A model generated the notes under the pieces. It was not told where the DNA came from. It saw nothing but the letters and a program-made list of their open reading frames with translations, and made no database searches. DNA of 64,000 nucleotides from Kalaharituber pfeilii (taxonomy: Eukaryota; Ascomycota; Pezizomycetes; Pezizales; Pezizaceae). The position numbers and the translations under genes are program-made. Below, in pieces: positions 24,048 to 36,456 of the stretch; the first letter of the stretch is position 1, and every line of letters begins with the position of its first letter. The DNA is taken from contig WHUZ01000062.1 of assembly GCA_015179045.1 (NCBI GenBank), positions 124,001-188,000 of the forward strand, read 5' to 3'.

Positions 24048-25121
24048 CTTGTTCTGATATGTAGGTATATGACTGTTGGTATTGCAAGTCCTAAATTCAT
24101 TATGTCAGCTGTCCAGATAATTCTGATATAATAAAATAGGACGCTATCTACGAAATTTGGACTGGTCTCATAAACATCCACAGCTAAGTATACGAAAATA
24201 TGCTAATTTATGCCAACTACTGCATAATGCATAATATGCGTTATCCCCTGTCCGGATACTTATTTTTTCGGCTAGTAGATACCTCTGCAACCGGGCAGGC
24301 TAGTCTACAGTCCCCTGTCGATACCCCTGCATCGGGGCAGGCCAGACTGGCCTGCCCGGAGAGGTCCCGTTGCAAAGGTGTAAAGTTGATACGCGTAAGT
24401 CTTGTTGGATAGAGGCATATTTGTGGTAATTCATAGTACTTACTAATAAATTTCACAAGGGTAAAAGGGGTGCCTCACGACACCTGCCTAGTTTGGTTGG
24501 CGTATTTTCTCTGGTACCTTCTGGTAGTCTTCTCAGTTGTTCAGTGACAACCACTAACTTATGTAGTGCAGAGGAGGTGTGCTCAGCTGCATGTCTTGCA
24601 ACTCTAAGGGAGACTTGGTAAAAGCTATCCCTTATGCTGCATAGTAAAGGAAGACTTCCGGTCTACTGACATTTTGTCAGTTGTCGAAAGAGTATTATGC
24701 TTTTTTTTTCAACCAGACCCCCGGCTCTACTGGCCTTACGGTAGCGTGAGACTACTACACCAAAGTAAAATTCGCAATCTAACTAGGTATCTCTTTGCTT
24801 GTGCGGTCCCATTTGCCTGGTTGGGAAGATTCTGTGTCGTACAAAAATGGCATGCATTCTTGATTGGTCGTCAAGGTTAACCCTTGCTCTACTTCGCATT
24901 TGCTGAGTTGGTTGCTTTTTCTGCTGTTCAGCCTCCTCTCGCTGCGGAGTCGGATTAATTATTCACCTAAATGAAGTGAAATCCGGGAATTTCAACACCC
25001 ATTCAGAGGAATTTGAATCCAGTCTATCATCAATACGCTCTAAACCTACCTGAATATTCCAACTCCGGACTCTCTCCACTTGACCTTTAACCCACAAACC
25101 TAATATCCCCAGCTAGTCAAC

Positions 25122-28100
25122 ATGGATGCCGCAGGACTTGCGTTCGGTATTGTGCCGTTGGTAATTCAACTGGTTCAATATCTCCGGAATGTCAAAGATG
25201 CCCCAGCATCCCGTGAAGCACTGATTGAGCAGTTCGACCTATATATTAAATATGCACAGCAGGTAGCTGACAGAAAGAGGAACAACCAAATTTCAGTGAA
25301 AGTGGAGCAGACCCTTCAGCAGCAGCACTCTGTCCTCGAGAAGCTAAACAAAATTCTTCAAGACCCAAAGCTTCAGAGCCTCCTGAATCAGCCTGCGATT
25401 ACTATTGAGACTCAAACTTCGACAATTGTTGAGAATCAAACTAGTGTCACCATTTCCGGATCCCATGCAAGCTCTAGTATATCTACTGAGGGTTCAGCCG
25501 TTGCTGCCGATTCAACCCCTGGAGCGGGGCCGTATACTGCTACTAGTATCAAGAAACAACGAAAGAGAGATTCTATTAAAAAATTGATTTCATTTTCAAG
25601 CCACAGGACTGGTAGTAAGAAGGATTCTAAAAATTATTTGAGTCCTGGCTCAAGCTCCAATCCACCGAAAGTGGAAAGTGGGCCGGATAATTCACATGGT
25701 GTTTCCGCCTCCCCCCCCACTATTGGAAAATCATCTACTATCAGAACACTGGTTGATCCGTGGGTGTGGCCTTTTCAAGAGGGGGAATTGAAGGAACTTC
25801 TGCAAGCATTTGGAACAATCACGGATATCCTGCACAGAATGTTGCAGCTTGACCACATGTAATAATCCATGTTGAAATAGGTTGATGGTCTATACATGAA
25901 GCATTATGCTGATGCTCTTTCTAGGGAGATTTCGTCCAATGTACTCTCCAGAGTGACAGAAATAGACAATAGTATGGGACTAGTAAGGTACGAAGTTAGC
26001 CTAGTCATTTTTATTGGGCCCGTAACTAACCTAGAATTGCTGATGTTAGCAACGATGTGGGAGAAGTGAAGTATGTTCTATTTCTCTCAACGCAACTCGC
26101 CTCTACGACAAACGTGATACATGTCTTGAGTCGAGTTCCATTATCATAGTTAGCCAGTGGCATGCTGATGTTGGTATTGCATAAATCAGGAATGTTACAG
26201 TGGAAACGAGAACTGTTGCTGCGGAAACCAAAACTGTTGCAGTGGAAACGAGAACTGTTGCTGCGGAAACCAAAACTGTTGCAGTTAAGATGCAGAGCAG
26301 GCTTGAAGGTATGATAGAACTTTATAAGTGTGTGAGTTTGCTGCTCCAGCAACTAAATCTCTTTCAATGGAGCAGATGATACCAGAAAAAAGGCATTTGA
26401 GTGGCTATCACCATTGACATTTTGGAGTACGCAAGATAACATTTATGTAAAACTCAAGCCTGGTACCGGATCCTGGCTCCTGGAAAATGAGAAGTTTACC
26501 AAATGGTTACAAGGGGGATCCAGAGCATTGTTTTGTTATGGAATGCGTCAGTCTCCCATCATTCGAGGTGAGAAAGTGACAAACAGCTGACTATTCATTC
26601 TCACAACTATAGCTGGTGCAGGAAAGTCTACACTGACGTATGTTCCCCTTCTAAAGGCGTTCATTCGAAAATCAATCACTAAGCAAATCTTTGTAGGTCT
26701 CTTGTCATTCGGCATTTAAAGATTATATGTGGCACCAAGCAGGAAATCTCTGGCAAGTCGATAGGGCTTGCCTTCTTATTTTGCAACTATAGCGACCAAC
26801 AGATGCAAACTAAGCATAACCTCCTTGGAAGCATTCTACGTCAACTGGAAAAGTGTTGCTACATTACTCCTGACCTCACTGAGCTGTATGCTGAATATTG
26901 GGAGAAAGAGAAACGAAATCTGTCTCTTGAAGAGGTGGTGGAACGGATCAAGAAATGTGCTTCAGCTCTTGAGAAGGTCTTCCTTGTAGTTGATGCATTA
27001 GATGAACTTGAATTTACCAATCAGCGTGAATTAGTGCGCATCCACCTGGTTGATCTTATCCAGTCTCAGAACAACATACAGCTTTTTACAACTTCTCGAC
27101 CTGATAGTGACACTGAGGGATTCTTTACAGAAAAGGGTTACGCAACTCTGGAGATAACAGCCAAAGACAGTGATGTCAGGCTGTATCTCGAGGCGAAAAT
27201 TGAAGATTTCGCAAAAACCGGCCAAAACCTATACAAACTTGTCCACAATGATGCTAAGCTTCGGGGCGAGGTTATAGAGAGGATTTTGCAGCAGGCGAGT
27301 GGGATGTAAGCTTTGTTCTATGTTCCATTCCTTTGGTTCTCTACTAACATTTACACTGCGCTGGTGGAGGTTCTTGATTGCCCAGCTTCATATCACTTCC
27401 ATTGCCAACATGCCCAGCCCGAAAAAGCTTAAGCAAGCTTTAATCAATCTTCCAAAAGATTTAAACAAAACCTATCTTGATGCTATTCAGCGCATTCAAG
27501 TGCAACATGCCGAGTCCTGGGAGATAATCCAAAAAGCTTTCATGCTGGTTGCATTTAGCTTCGACTCGTTGGAACCTGATGCACTTTTGGATGCACTTGC
27601 CACAGATCAGGATTCTGGCTTCGATAGGGATGATAGAGTGGATAAAGCATATTTACTTTCGAACTGCGGAGGTTTGCTGATTGAGGAAGAGCACAAAGAT
27701 GCTACACAGAATAAGAGGTGAATGGTGATTTATAATGTTTGGTAATAAAAATAAGAGCTTATATTGACTAAACCCGTGTCATTAGGCATAAGTTCATCAT
27801 CCGCTTAGTCCACCACAGTACCAGACAGTTTTTTGAGCAAAACGCACATCTACTGCTTCCAACTGCCCATTCACCCACTGACCTAATTGCTCTAGCACAC
27901 TCTACCATTACGCTTGTGTGTCTAGCATACTTGACAACAGACCGAGGTGAAGTATACCAAGATGCTCAATGGGATGGAAAAATCTTGAGCACTAATTGCC
28001 CTTTCTTGTGGTACTCTTTTTGCTATTGGGGAAAGCATGCCTCTAAAGCTTCGAAGCATCTTATCCAAAGTAAGCTATACCAGTACTTTGATCACGAGCA

Positions 28101-30480
28101 GGGTACAGGGTATGCAAATGGCCCATACCACTACAGGGTATTTGATACATTCTGGGAGTTTGAGAACTATCCATCAGTACGAGATGGGACCGTACATTAC
28201 CATATTCATGCAGCATCTGGATGTGGATCAGTTTTTATAGCAGCTCTGGTATTTGATTTGAGAGTGCTAGTTGAAGAATATATGCTGCGAGATTCAAATT
28301 TTGCTTTATCTCTGCCAGGGCCCTTCCTAAGCATATGTTTAACGGCAGCAGCATGGAATGGAAATATGGACTTCATCAGACGAGTTTGGGATAGGGCTGC
28401 TGATATTAATATAAATTCGAGGGATGGAGTTATTGTATCATGTATGAGATCTATCACTCCTTGCTGGGCAGCAGCATACAATGGACATGATAAGGTGGTT
28501 GAGCTGCTGCTGGCGGATGACAGGATCGACATTAATACGGGAAGTAAATTTGGTGCAACACCACTTTATGTCGCTATACAGAATGGGCATTGTGAAGTGG
28601 TGGAGCTGCTGCTGGCAAATGACAAGATCGATGTCAATATGGCTAACAAAAATGGCTGGACACCGCTGAATTGTGCAGCTCTCAAAGGGCATGACAAAGT
28701 GCTGGAGCTGCTGCTAGCGGATAACAGGATCGACGTCAATATGGCACAGCAAGAGGGCTGGACACCGCTGAATTGTGCAGCTAACAAAGAGCATGTCAAG
28801 GTGGTGGAGCTGCTGCTGGTGAATGACAAGGTCGATGTCAATATGGCTACCGAAGATGGGTGGACGCCGCTGAATAGTGCAGCTAACAAAGGGCATGTCA
28901 AGGTGGTGGAGCGGCTGCTGGTGAATGACAAGGTCGATGTCAATATGGCTACGGAAAATGGCTGGACACCGCTGTATAGTGCAGCCAACAAAGGGCATGT
29001 CGAGGTAGTGGAGCTGCTGCTGGCAAATGACAAGGTCAATGTCAATATGGCTACCGAAGATGGCTGGACACCGCTGTATAGTGCAGCTAACGAAGGGCAT
29101 GTCAAGGTGGTGGAGCTGCTGCTGGTGAATGACAAGGTCGATGTTAATATGGCTACTGGAGATGGCTGGACACCGCTGAATTGTGCAGCTAACAAAGGGC
29201 ATGTCAAGGTGGTGGAGCTGCTGCTGGTGAATGACAAGGTCGATGTCAATATGGCTACCGGAGATGGCTGGACACCGCTGAATAGTGCAGCTAACGAAGG
29301 GCATATCAAGGTGGTGGAGCTACTGCTGGCGAATGGCAAGGTCGATGTTAATATGGCTAACAACTATGGCTCGATACCGCTGAATTGTGCAGCTGACAAA
29401 GGGCATGACAAGGTGGTGGAGCTGCTGCTGTCGAATAGCAAGGTCGATGTCAATATGGCTAACGAAAATGGCTGGACACCGCTGAATAGTGCAGCTAACG
29501 AAGGGCATATCACGGTGGTGGAGCTGCTGCTGGCGAATGACAAGGTCGATGTCAATATGCCTAACAAATATGGTTGTACACCACTGTATCGTGCAGCTGA
29601 CAAAGGGCATGTCAAGGTGGTGGAGCTGCTGCTGGCGAATGACAAGGTCGATGTCAACATGGCTAACAACTATGGCTCGATACCGCTGAATTGTGCAGCT
29701 GACAAAGGGCATGACAGGGTGGTGGAGCTGCTGCTGGCGAATAGCAAGGTCGATGTCAATATGACTCTGGAAGATGGCTGGACACTACTGAATCGTGCAG
29801 CATTTCAGGGGTGCGACAAGGTAGTGGAGGTGCTGCTGGCGAATGACAAGATCGATGTCAATATGGCTAACAAATGGGGCTGGACACCGCTGAATCATGC
29901 AGCTGGCAAAGGGCATGTCAAGGTGGTGGAGCTGCTGCTAGCAAACGACAAGGTCGATATCAATATGGCCCAGAAAGACGGCTGGACACCGCTGAATCAT
30001 GCAGCTAACAAAGGGCATGTCAAGGTAGTGGAGCTGCTGCTGGCGACTGACAAGGTCGATGTTAATATGGCTAACAACTATGGCTGGACACCGCTAAATC
30101 GTGCAGCTGACAAAGGGCATGTCAAGGTGGTGGAGCTGCTGCTGGCGACTGACAAGGTCGATGTTAATATGGCTAACAACTATGGCTGGACACCGCTAAA
30201 TCGTGCAGCTCTCAGAGGGTATGACAAGGTGGTTGAGCTCCTTCTAGCAGTCAGAAGCATCGATGTCAACCACAGTGATCGAAACGGTGACACCCCGCTG
30301 CATATGGCAGCTCACAACAGCCACAACAAGGTAATAGAGCTACTTCTTGCACACGACAAAATCGACATTACCATAGCCAATTCTGCTTCCAAGACTGCCT
30401 TGGACTATGCCTCTGATTTTGGATACCACGGAATTGTGGCGATGTTACGCTCAAAGCTTGGAAAAGATGACAAGGCATAG
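25122..30480 (+). CDS. NLR-like STAND paralogue, 20 ankyrin repeats, probable nonsense codon
   Basis: Same exon plan as the 898-5495 gene: 25122-25858, 25925-25982, 26050-26308, 26376-26546, 26613-26637, 26697-27305, 27370-27717, 27786-30480, all in phase. Walker A GMPGAGKSTLT and Walker B VFLVVDALDEL are intact, as is HHSTRQFFE. In exon 3 the frame meets TAA at 26182-26184 where the sister gene has TAT. Unless splicing differs, translation stops after about 309 residues, leaving only the N-terminal domain. Exon 3 also holds a 42-bp tandem duplication. The C-terminal 898 codons remain open, with 20 nearly identical ankyrin repeats. That is odd for an old pseudogene, so the stop is recent, bypassed, or my exon 3 is wrong. 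Otherwise the product would be about 1633 residues. Confidence 0.75.
26194..26277 (+). repeat. 42-bp in-frame tandem duplication in exon 3
   Basis: Two 42-bp units (26194-26235, 26236-26277), each encoding V-x-V-E-T-R-T-V-A-A-E-T-K-T, lie in the linker before the NACHT domain. The sister gene has about half of one unit (VAVETRAVAV). The heptad-like spacing of V/T suggests a helical linker of variable length. Confidence 0.85.
28465..30450 (+). repeat. Ankyrin-repeat-coding array, 20 units of 102 bp
   Basis: Same unit as in the left copy; the array is seven units longer (238 codons). Adjacent units differ mainly in the last four residues and at S/C/R/H after T-P-L-N or T-P-L-Y. Units 9-13 show a higher-order pattern: the GSIPLNCAADKGHDK type recurs three units apart, a sign of block duplication. 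Confidence 0.9.
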
Positions 30481-32084
30481 CCGATACTAGTCTCCATCCC
30501 TTTGCTGTTTTATTGCTTTGCTATATGAAATAATGTCAAGCATTCTATTATATACTGTGTTTTATCTCTATTGATGGACAGGTGATGGTAGCTTTTTTTT
30601 GTTGGGCTTATGTATGTGCTTCGAGATAGGAGGGCTTGATTTTCTAAACTTGAATACTTTTCTTTTTCTTTTTTTTTTTTTTTTTTGGCTTTATGTGTCT
30701 GTCTGTGTATGTGTATATGAATCGTTGTCACTCAAAGTCAGCGTTATTTCTCTTTTACAGCTCAGAAGCGTCTTCTTTGGACCGAATGTGGTTTCTCATT
30801 GAAGCAATTGGCGGTACTGGTTTTGTAGCCGAATCTTTAGGTAGTAGATATGCATAATGCAAAGTTGGGTACTGATCAGCGCTGGAGATCTGATGCTACT
30901 ATCAATCCGTGCACACATGTAATGATCCGGAAGAGCTTTTGGACAGATAGTGGTATTGTCAAAGGTTTTCTAGGAATTGTAAAAAAATTCTAGTTTTCTC
31001 TCAGTGGTGGAATAGGCTGAACGATGAAATAATGCTGTTGTCTCTAGTGATGGAGCTAACAAGTGCCAGAGGTAGTGCGAGAGGTATTGAGACAGGGTCA
31101 CAATTCGAATTCGAACTGCGGAAGAGGGTTCTCGGCACGGCATCTTATTATTCAATAAAATGGACTGTAACCAATACTCCCGGTTCAGTTGTAAGCGAAA
31201 CTCAATTGGGAATCGGAATCGGAACCACACAACTCGTTTTTAATTTCCGACATATATTTAGTCTCTCGGAATACTTGCCTGCTAAGTTGCCGCGATCCAA
31301 GTTGTGCAACAACAGCTTCACCTAGTATTTTTGCGATCTTATGATTTTTAATTATCTGATCGGTACCAAAAAAATCTATTGCCGATAAATTAGAATCCCG
31401 CCGTTGGAAGTTCAGGAGAGATGACTTACAAACTATCCTTGTATGATAGCTACTACCACATTTGGGAATTTGATAGTCGCTCGCATCGGTTTGTGGTCAA
31501 TTTAGCTTAGACTTGTGGAATTAAACTTTTATCGGACATGGTCTGAAGATATGCATAAGTATAAATACTGGATTCTTTGTAATAAACTTTGGTCCGAAGC
31601 TTGCTTGACTGCGTTATTATGATACTCGATTGGAGAAAGTATTCGTATGAGAGGGGACGCTGCCGCAAATTCCCTGGAAATGAGCTCCGAGTTCGGAGTC
31701 ATGGATTTCTAGACTAAGCATGCCGCAAGCAACGTAAAGTGGGAGGCACGTGCTCGTCTGGCTAGCGAGAAACTTAGGTAATGTTCGATTACCTTTTTGT
31801 GTTTTTCTGCGTTTATTTTGTCCAAGTTGAATAAGCGGATATTTGATTGATTCCGTTTGTTATTTAGGTGGTGAGATGCGTGGGAGACGTGTGACGGAGA
31901 CTGGTCGGGTGACTTGGAAGCATGATGGAGAGGGGTGGTAGCGGGGGAGGAGGTTCAGCGTTATCTATTTTATTTATTTTATCTATCTATCTATTGATTT
32001 ACCCCCTACATTTGTTGATCTCCGCCTTCCCCGTATTAGAAACTAAAAAAAAAAAAAAAAACCGATCAACGCTACCCTTTTCCT

Positions 32085-32205
32085 GCTATTACCAACGTCA
32101 CGTGGTTTTCACGACGACAACATGCCTATTACCAACGTCACGTGGTTTTCATAACGACAACATGGCTATTACCAACATCACGTGGTTTTCACAAATAAAC
32201 ATATG
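32085..32205. promoter_or_regulatory. CACGTG direct repeats, second copy
   Basis: Three units equivalent to 7741-7858, with a few substitutions; the CACGTGG core is kept in all three. Role inferred only. Confidence 0.45.
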
Positions 32206-32352
32206 CAAAGGTTAGACTAGCTTAAGTAGATACCATTAGGCCAACTCGGAGTCTGAGAAACAAGGGGATATGTACGGTATGCGATTTCCCTTTTTTTGTC
32301 GCGAGAAAAAAGCTAGCTATCTGAGGGTACGGTATATAGTTACTACTTATGG

Positions 32353-32384
<32 letters not shown>

Positions 32385-33499
32385 GTTCGTTCCAGAAAAA
32401 ACCAGACCCTATACTTAGAAAGCCTGTGATGGTTCTCCATGCTGACGTTGCTATCTATCTATCATACGGTAACTAGCATATGATATGTCGCTGCTCGGAG
32501 GATTCAAAGTGCTCCGGAGCTATGCCAAGAAAATCAAACTGAACTTCACATGGTGAACACCGCAAGCAACCTGCAACCCGACTACAAGCAACCATAGCTA
32601 GCGGTATTTAGAATCGAATTCCCCCCCCCCCCCCCCCCCAGCTCTCCCCAGGCTCAATTCCGTACACTTGAGACCAGAGTATATCTTATCCCGCATCTCC
32701 CCTATACGCTCCAATCTCCATATTGACATACAATCCCAAATCAGAACCGGAGCACTCCGTTTTCAATTTCTGCCCCTTTTTTTTGTTATCTCTAATATCA
32801 TACAGACAAGTATCCTCAGGAGGTCTGACCATCTACTATATTTTTCCTAAAACTTTTAAACATATAAAGCTACGCTCCATGTCATATACTGTACTTCACT
32901 GATACATCCACTCCACCCCACGGCACCTCTTCAACGCAAAACAAATACTCTTTCTCACCGCGTTTGTTTTTTCTCCCCCACGTGCCATCTAACTACCCAT
33001 ACTCCCTTTTTGCTTTTCTGGACCTTTCGGTCCACTTTTTTCTAGATGTAGTTACCGCCGAATCCCCGTCCCAGCTATTTCAAAACCTGCATCGGAACCT
33101 CGCTTTCAACTCTCCGGGCAGTTCCGCACGTTCCATTTTGGGGAGTTAGGTATCTGCTTCATACTAGATCACGGAGCATACCTCGATGGTGTAATGAGTA
33201 TATAGTAGGTTAGAATGAAGAACATATCTGGGTAGGTTATGTGAAGTGATGGTAAGATGGAAAGATGATAGGATTATGTAGAAATTAGAAAGATATATGA
33301 TAGAGGTATTTGAATATAATTGGATTTTGATCACGAAATGGTGCGGAATACATGCAAGTAGTAGTACAGGTTGGGAGGTGTATGCTGAGGTCAGGATCTT
33401 GGCATTTCTCCTAATTGGGAAATGAACCCGAAAAAAAGCTCCTTGTTCCAATAACTCTACCAGCTACCCAGACAGCAACAAACGATATGTTTCTTCCGC

Positions 33500-34450
33500 C
33501 CATTTCTGCATCAAACCATTGTAAAAAAATCGCCAGTATTAGAAACCTTACGTACCCATAAATCACAAAAATCCCAATGTCAAAAGCTTCAGATCCAATT
33601 TAAACAGCTAAAAGCTTAAATCCTGCAAAAACCCGTAAAACCCGCAAAGCCAGCAAACCCCCAAATCCGAAATACAAAGTGTGATAACCTAAACCTCCCA
33701 AGACAAATAAAAATCCATCAGCAGGGTGTCCCTTCCCTCCTCTTCCATTCTCCTAAACAAAAGACAAAAAAGGAAATCCCGAAATATGAATGTGTATGCA
33801 AAGCCCCCAACCGAGCCAAATCCAAACTCCCATCCTTCCTTTATTCCTTTAGTGGCCTTGCCGCATCTCGCCCCGCCCCGCCCCATCAACATAGTACCCG
33901 TCCGCAACGAGCGCAGCAAAGAAACAAATATCAGCCCAGAATGAAACAGATAATACAAAAGCAACAAAGGAGATTCGTTAACGGGTCGTTAGCTTAGAAA
34001 AAATAGCCAGAGTGCCAGGGCCAGAAAGAAAAATGCACGGGCAAAACAACAAATATGCAAAAAGCGGCAAACGCAAAAAAGCAACTATGCCCATGCCGAC
34101 AAAGGAAATTCGTTATAGATGGGGAGTGGGGTGTTCGTTGAATAATAAAAAACACAAGGTAAGGAGAAGAGAGAATAGCGTATGTTGAGAAACTTGAAGC
34201 CTGCATGTCCAGGGGCAAAGTTAGAAGAAAAGTCTGGTTAAATAATAACCAGCGCGGCAAAAAAACAGTGATTGCTTTGCATCACTGTCACAGCTGCGAC
34301 ACGATATGCAAAAGAAACGAAAAACTCGCTCAAGAGTGCAATGGTGGCCGCACATGAATGCCAAAAACGCAACGCCGGGCATGCGAGAAACCAGGCTCCT
34401 CAAGCAATGCTCAACAACATGAAACAGGAAGATAGCGATAATCGGTTTGT
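33500..34450. other. 3' flank of the glycosylase gene
   Basis: A-rich sequence with no convincing gene. Part is probably the 3' untranslated region of the minus-strand glycosylase gene ending at 34451. Confidence 0.5.
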
Positions 34451-35780
34451 CTACTCAGACGACGACACACCCTCTTGCAGATACAACCTCGCATCCTCCT
34501 TTCCCTTCCTCCATCTCAAGTACGCATTCAGCTTCGGATCGTCAGTGACAACCGACCTCCACTCGTTCTCCTCCACATGCCCGTACAACCTGTCCCTGCA
34601 GAAGATCCTCCATGCGTCAATCGCCACAGCTCCAACGCCCCACAAGTGCCCAATTTCCCATCCGAGATTATCATCTCCCTTTGTGTAGAAGTTGTGCACG
34701 GTCTTGGCCATCGGCTTTGGCGGACACTTGACCCACGACTTTGCAAACTTGATCATGTTCTTCCCGTCGACCCAGGTGACGCCGGGGATGCGGCGCAAGT
34801 GGGCGCTGACGATGCGATGGTTGGCCTGGGCAAGCGCAAGCGGGGTGGTGAAGTTTTCGAAGAAATCTTGGATGGCTTCGACGGGGTTTGGGGCGCGGAT
34901 CGTGGAGAAGAAGATCGTGACGAGAAGGAGGCGGAATGCGTCAGACTTGAACTCCTCCTGGAGAATCCCGTACTTTTGTTGTTCGCAGGATGGGGTGCGG
35001 CGGAGGCGCTTGGCAGAGGGGGTGTCGACGCCGTCCGTGATGTCGTTGATGCGGCGCTTCAGGTTGTTTTCGGAAAGAGTGCTGAGCGACGAGACGGAGC
35101 TTTCGCTGGCTGCGCGGGTTCGTAATGCACCTCGGCTCGCTTTGAGAATCTCTGCCGCGGTCATGATATTATTCCTCCTCCGCTTTCGCTCCTGAACTTG
35201 CTTCGGCTCCGCCGGACGCCTTCTAACTTCTGTACTCCCAGGCTTCCGGACGACAGGGCGGAGGGTGTAACGAGGTTCTTTCGGATACAGTGCAAGCTCG
35301 TCATTGGTAATCCCGTATCCTCTCATCCCATTCGAAAACAAGCGAGGGCCGGTGAATTCCTCGACATTGTGCTTGGTCACCTTTGACTGCGGTACCTTCA
35401 GCTTTCGATTGGCCATCGCATGCTTCACTGCCTGTGCGTGCCCTGGAAAAGTACCCGGCATGATCCCGTGTCCTGTAGCCGCTGCTGGAACGTATATCGT
35501 TTGAACCGACGAAGTAGTATCCCTGAATGGCTTCTTCTCTGTGTCCACATCTCCATCAAGCTGAACTTGAGAGGGCTTGAGAAGCGACTTTGGGTCTGCA
35601 AAATAATCTCATAATTTGTGCATCAGAAAAAAAACAGCAACAACACTCGCTATCATATCAACCCACCCGCACATGCAACATACCACAGTAAGCGGAGACT
35701 GCGATATTCCCGAGGCCGGTGCTAGCTTGCAGCGCAAGAAGGCCGACCTGTTTTATCGTCCTTCCGAGTGTAAGGAGCAT
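34451..35780 (-). CDS. MBD4-like HhH-GPD DNA glycosylase
   Basis: Two minus-strand exons, 35780-35684 and 35595-34451, joined by a GTATGT-TTTTGCAG intron, encode about 413 residues. Residues 33-240 are basic and disordered. The C-terminal roughly 165 residues match the MBD4-type glycosylase domain: Q-E-E-F-K-S-D-A-F-R-L-L-L-V-T-I-F-F, a helix-hairpin-helix region L-W-G-V-G-A-V-A-I-D, then A-W-R-I-F-C and D-D-P-K-L-N-A-Y-L-R-W. The Asp near residue 359 aligns with the catalytic Asp of MBD4 (G-N-D-S-Y-R-I-F-C context). Known members excise T or U from G mismatches made by cytosine or methylcytosine deamination, acting in nuclear base-excision repair. No methyl-CpG-binding domain is visible. The start is chosen at 35780 because the exon 2 frame has no ATG before the conserved part. 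Confidence 0.82.
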
Positions 35781-36422
35781 TGTGTGAAGTGTGAAGACAC
35801 AAAACTAAAGTAAAAAAAAGAAGGCCAGTATTTTTTTTCTGTCTGTCCTATGTACTGTCTGCGGTTGCGCTTATTTTCTGGGGATTTGAGTGTGAGCCAA
35901 AGTATTTCTGAATTCGTTTTCTTGCAGAAATCGAAACAAACGAAAGAGCAAAAACCTACTCAAGGTGGGGGGAATAGATATGGAATGATGATGGTTTATA
36001 TGGAACAGATCCTGTGATTATGATCTTCCCGAGGGGTAATAATTGGAATGAAGGATGGATAGATGGAGGGGGGCTGTGCCAATTCGGCGGGTGCGGAGGC
36101 TATGCTTATTTAGATAGGGAATTAAATTAGCATGGTTGGTTTAGGAAGCGCTAGCGAGGGACGGAGCAATTTTACTTTTAGTGCTGTAAAGCTGTTTTGG
36201 GATCTGTGGATGATTAGCAGAGGAAAACAGAACAGAGCGGGAATGAGCCTTGGATGGGTTGGGGTAATTAGTCACCTGATTGCGTTCGCTGCAGCGAGCG
36301 CTGGGTCTGGCTTCAGCGGCTGGGGTATCGGTAGGGGGGGAATCGAGAGACTGGGCTCGTTTCCTCTGGCGTTTGTGCCGTGAGGATGGGTAGATGGCTG
36401 TTGAAGGGATAGATGATGATGA

Positions 36423-36456
<34 letters not shown>

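Larger units (their letters stand above)
23109..24369. mobile_element. TIR element family II, copy 1
   Basis: The 1261-bp element has ends CGGGACCTCTCCGGGCAGGC in inverted orientation and a perfect 9-bp TSD TTGCAAAGG (23100-23108, 24370-24378). The termini resemble family I (CGGAACCTCTCCGG), suggesting one superfamily, probably Mutator-like. The interior carries a 12-bp minisatellite and a retroposed tail. No transposase. Confidence 0.9.
22317..24668. mobile_element. Relic of a larger TIR element
   Basis: Diverged inverted arms: 22317-22380 (CAGTGCCTAGCAGAAAGTCTT on) pairs with about 24600-24668, and 22675-22725 pairs with about 24500-24550 (GGTACCTTCTGGTAG, TCAGTGACAACC). Both arms start CAGT. 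TIR element family II is nested between them. No transposase or clear TSD was seen; the class is undetermined. Confidence 0.5.
24787..33499 (+). repeat. Segmental duplication, right copy
   Basis: Direct duplicate of 565-12207. It lacks the LINE derivative and the 3.04-kb gene block and has seven more ankyrin units. Beyond 33499 the sequence is unrelated to the left copy. Confidence 0.9.

Noticed and set aside
34475..35195. Two plus-strand open frames opposite the glycosylase gene
   Set aside because: No motifs, and the minus strand has a spliced, conserved-domain frame.
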